This document shows, piece after piece, positions 62,433 to 64,000 of a stretch of 64,000 nucleotides of DNA (position 1 is the first letter of the stretch; each line of letters opens with the position of its first letter). Location of the stretch: the NCBI GenBank assembly GCA_016704485.1, contig JADJAA010000001.1:1302001-1366000 (forward strand), read 5' to 3'. Source of the DNA: Flavobacteriales bacterium. Its GTDB lineage: Bacteria > Bacteroidota > Bacteroidia > Flavobacteriales_F > PHOS-HE28. The notes below the pieces were generated by a model that worked only from the letters and a program-made list of their open reading frames with translations, was not told where the DNA came from and made no database searches. The position numbers and the translations under genes are program-made.

Positions 62433-64000
62433 GTGACTGCGATTCTACTGAATACCATTTTTAAACGGTTGTCCCTGCGGTGTTCGTTAGGGCTTTTGAT
62501 GGCTTGTGGAGTTTCTGGAAGTATTGCCCAAGTCTTCGTTGCTTCCGACGGTCTTGTGATAAACTCCTGTTCAGGTACGTTCTATGATTCTGGTGGAGCG
62601 GCCGGTAACTACGGTAATTCTGAAACGTTCACCGTTGTGCTATGCCCCACAGGAGGCTCGGGCGCTGGTCCTGCTTCATCGGTCACGTTCACACAATTCG
62701 CGGTTCAGCCTTTAGCGGGTAGCGATATACTGGTAGTGTATAACGGAGCAACCACCGCGGCTCCGATCCTAGCGACGGGTAGCTCTACCAATGATCTTAC
62801 AGGTCAATCGTTTCTAGCTACCGGAGCAACGGGTTGTCTAACCTTCCAGTGGACCAGCAATGCCACAGTAGTTGCTTCAGGGTGGGCCGCCACGATCATC
62901 ACAGGACCGGAAGCCGGTGTTAGTGGATCGCGTACCGTCTGTGATAATGGATCAGCGTTCAATTTGATCACGCTGCTTACCGGTAGCCCTGACCCCGGCG
63001 GAGCTTGGACAGGCCCCAATGGTCTTCCGGTTGCTGCTACATTCACGCCAGGTAGTTCCGCTTCTGGCATCTACACCTATACCGTACTTGGCACACCACC
63101 ATGTGCCGCAGCTTCGGCCACTGCAACCATAACACAAGTTGTAGCGCCAAACGCTGGTACAAGTGATGCAGCGACCATTTGCAGCAGTGATGCGCCGTTT
63201 CCAATGCGCCCACTTTTAGGCGGAACGCCTGCAGCGACAGGGTCATGGACCGGTCCAGTTAGTGGAGTTGCACATGCAGCGACTTATACTCCTGCAACGG
63301 ATATTAGTGGTGTGTATACGTATACGGTTTTAGGAACAGCACCTTGCCTGGATGCAACAGCAACGCTTACAATTACTGAAAGGCAAGCACCCAATGCTGG
63401 GACCAACGGAACCAGAACGGTATGTAGCACCGATGGAAATTTTCAGCTCAGCACAAGTTTGGGAGGAACTCCGGACGCAGGAGGTACATGGACCACACAA
63501 GGTGGTGGGGCATTTTCAGGTACATTCATTCCAGGTACAAGTTCGGCAGGTGTGTACACCTATACGGTTGCAGGTCTCGCGCCATGCGCGAATGCAATTG
63601 CCACGGTTACGGTAACAGTGAATGATCCACCAAATGCGGGTAGTAACGCGCAGGTTATAAAGTGTTCGAACGCATCGAACTTCTCATTGTTCGATTCACT
63701 CGGTGGAACACCCGCTGCGGGAGGCACGTGGGTTGGCCCCACTGGTCTGGCCCATCCTGTAACATATAATATGGCCACCGATGTGCCCGGTGCATACACA
63801 TATACTGTGGCTGGTGCAGCACCATGTGCCAGTGCTTCCGCAGTGGTTACGGTTTCCATTGTTCAACAACCTGTTGCAGGAAATAACGGAACGTTCACAA
63901 CCTGTTCAAATGGTCCATCATTCGGTCTCTTTGCATTGCTCGGTGGCTCACCGAATGCTACTGGATCATGGACGACGCCGGCTAGTGCTCCGCATTCAGG
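62433..64000 (+). CDS. Giant secreted repeat protein, CUB-like domain (partial)
   Basis: An open frame of at least 522 codons with no stop before the window end. GTG 62433 opens a signal peptide (TAILLNTIF, KRLSLRCSLGLLMACG, GSIAQ); the next ATG (62499) would remove most of it. A CUB-like domain follows (CSGTFYDSGGAAGNYG, ILVVYNGATTAAPI, GCLTFQWTSNAT). Then come at least five roughly 75-residue repeats of the form LGGTPxxxGxWxGP, GxYTYTVxGxxPC, PNAG. These differ from the SprB-like repeats. A C-terminal sorting domain would be expected beyond the window. Confidence 0.85.
   Translation, partial: MTAILLNTIFKRLSLRCSLGLLMACGVSGSIAQVFVASDGLVINSCSGTFYDSGGAAGNYGNSETFTVVLCPTGGSGAGPASSVTFTQFAVQPLAGSDILVVYNGATTAAPILATGSSTNDLTGQSFLATGATGCLTFQWTSNATVVASGWAATIITGPEAGVSGSRTVCDNGSAFNLITLLTGSPDPGGAWTGPNGLPVAATFTPGSSASGIYTYTVLGTPPCAAASATATITQVVAPNAGTSDAATICSSDAPFPMRPLLGGTPAATGSWTGPVSGVAHAATYTPATDISGVYTYTVLGTAPCLDATATLTITERQAPNAGTNGTRTVCSTDGNFQLSTSLGGTPDAGGTWTTQGGGAFSGTFIPGTSSAGVYTYTVAGLAPCANAIATVTVTVNDPPNAGSNAQVIKCSNASNFSLFDSLGGTPAAGGTWVGPTGLAHPVTYNMATDVPGAYTYTVAGAAPCASASAVVTVSIVQQPVAGNNGTFTTCSNGPSFGLFALLGGSPNATGSWTTPASAPHS

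Overview
The window looks like a chromosome segment of an uncultured member of the Bacteroidota, most likely order Flavobacteriales. This is inferred from gene content and synteny, not from a marker-gene comparison. Supporting signs are type IX secretion sorting domains of both the A and B kinds, PorP/SprF outer-membrane partners, a DUF6341/DUF6427 pair beside purD, the ftsX-DUF3098-uppP-truB-queA block, the long Bacteroidota-type IspG, and recurrent promoter boxes of the form TANNTTTG, the Bacteroidota -7 element. No phage, insertion sequence, CRISPR array or rRNA operon was seen.

Layout. Positions 1-6.4 kb: a thioredoxin-like protein, purD, a small membrane-protein pair, purQ, and a secreted CotH-like protein whose 3' end runs into purQ. 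Positions 6.5-7.3 kb: a small toxin-antitoxin pair and an untracked 47-codon gene. Positions 7.2-16.5 kb: housekeeping genes (zinc efflux, dnaG, polyprenyl synthase, rlmN, ispD, queA, truB). Positions 16.5-23.8 kb: uppP, DUF3098, ftsX, then leuS, a DUF3108 protein and an M23 endopeptidase. Positions 23.9-35.9 kb: a T9SS cargo protein, a membrane protein plus winged-helix regulator unit, ispG, and several conserved envelope genes, ending with a tightly overlapping operon (histidine kinase, hemW, cyclase, YjbR-like). Positions 36-49.4 kb: an AsmA-like protein, another T9SS cargo, rluB/yraN, a DUF4412 protein, an LD-carboxypeptidase, metG and two glycosyltransferases. After a tRNA-Arg, 49.9-64 kb is a surface-adhesin region.

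The adhesin region is the most striking part. A four-gene operon (49,958-62,163) holds two T9SS type-B cargo proteins, each followed directly by its own PorP/SprF-like partner. The larger cargo is 3,109 residues, with about 33 cysteine-rich SprB-like repeats, part of which forms a higher-order array of four-repeat blocks. A third long secreted protein (CUB-like domain plus a different repeat family) starts with GTG at 62,433 and runs off the window. A pair of direct repeats with LytTR-type 21-bp spacing lies upstream of it.

A second theme is promoter placement. In at least six genes a -7-like box ends exactly four bases before an ATG or GTG, which suggests leaderless or nearly leaderless mRNAs. 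Several start codons were chosen on that basis. All functions are read from protein sequence and remembered family features; no database search was run.
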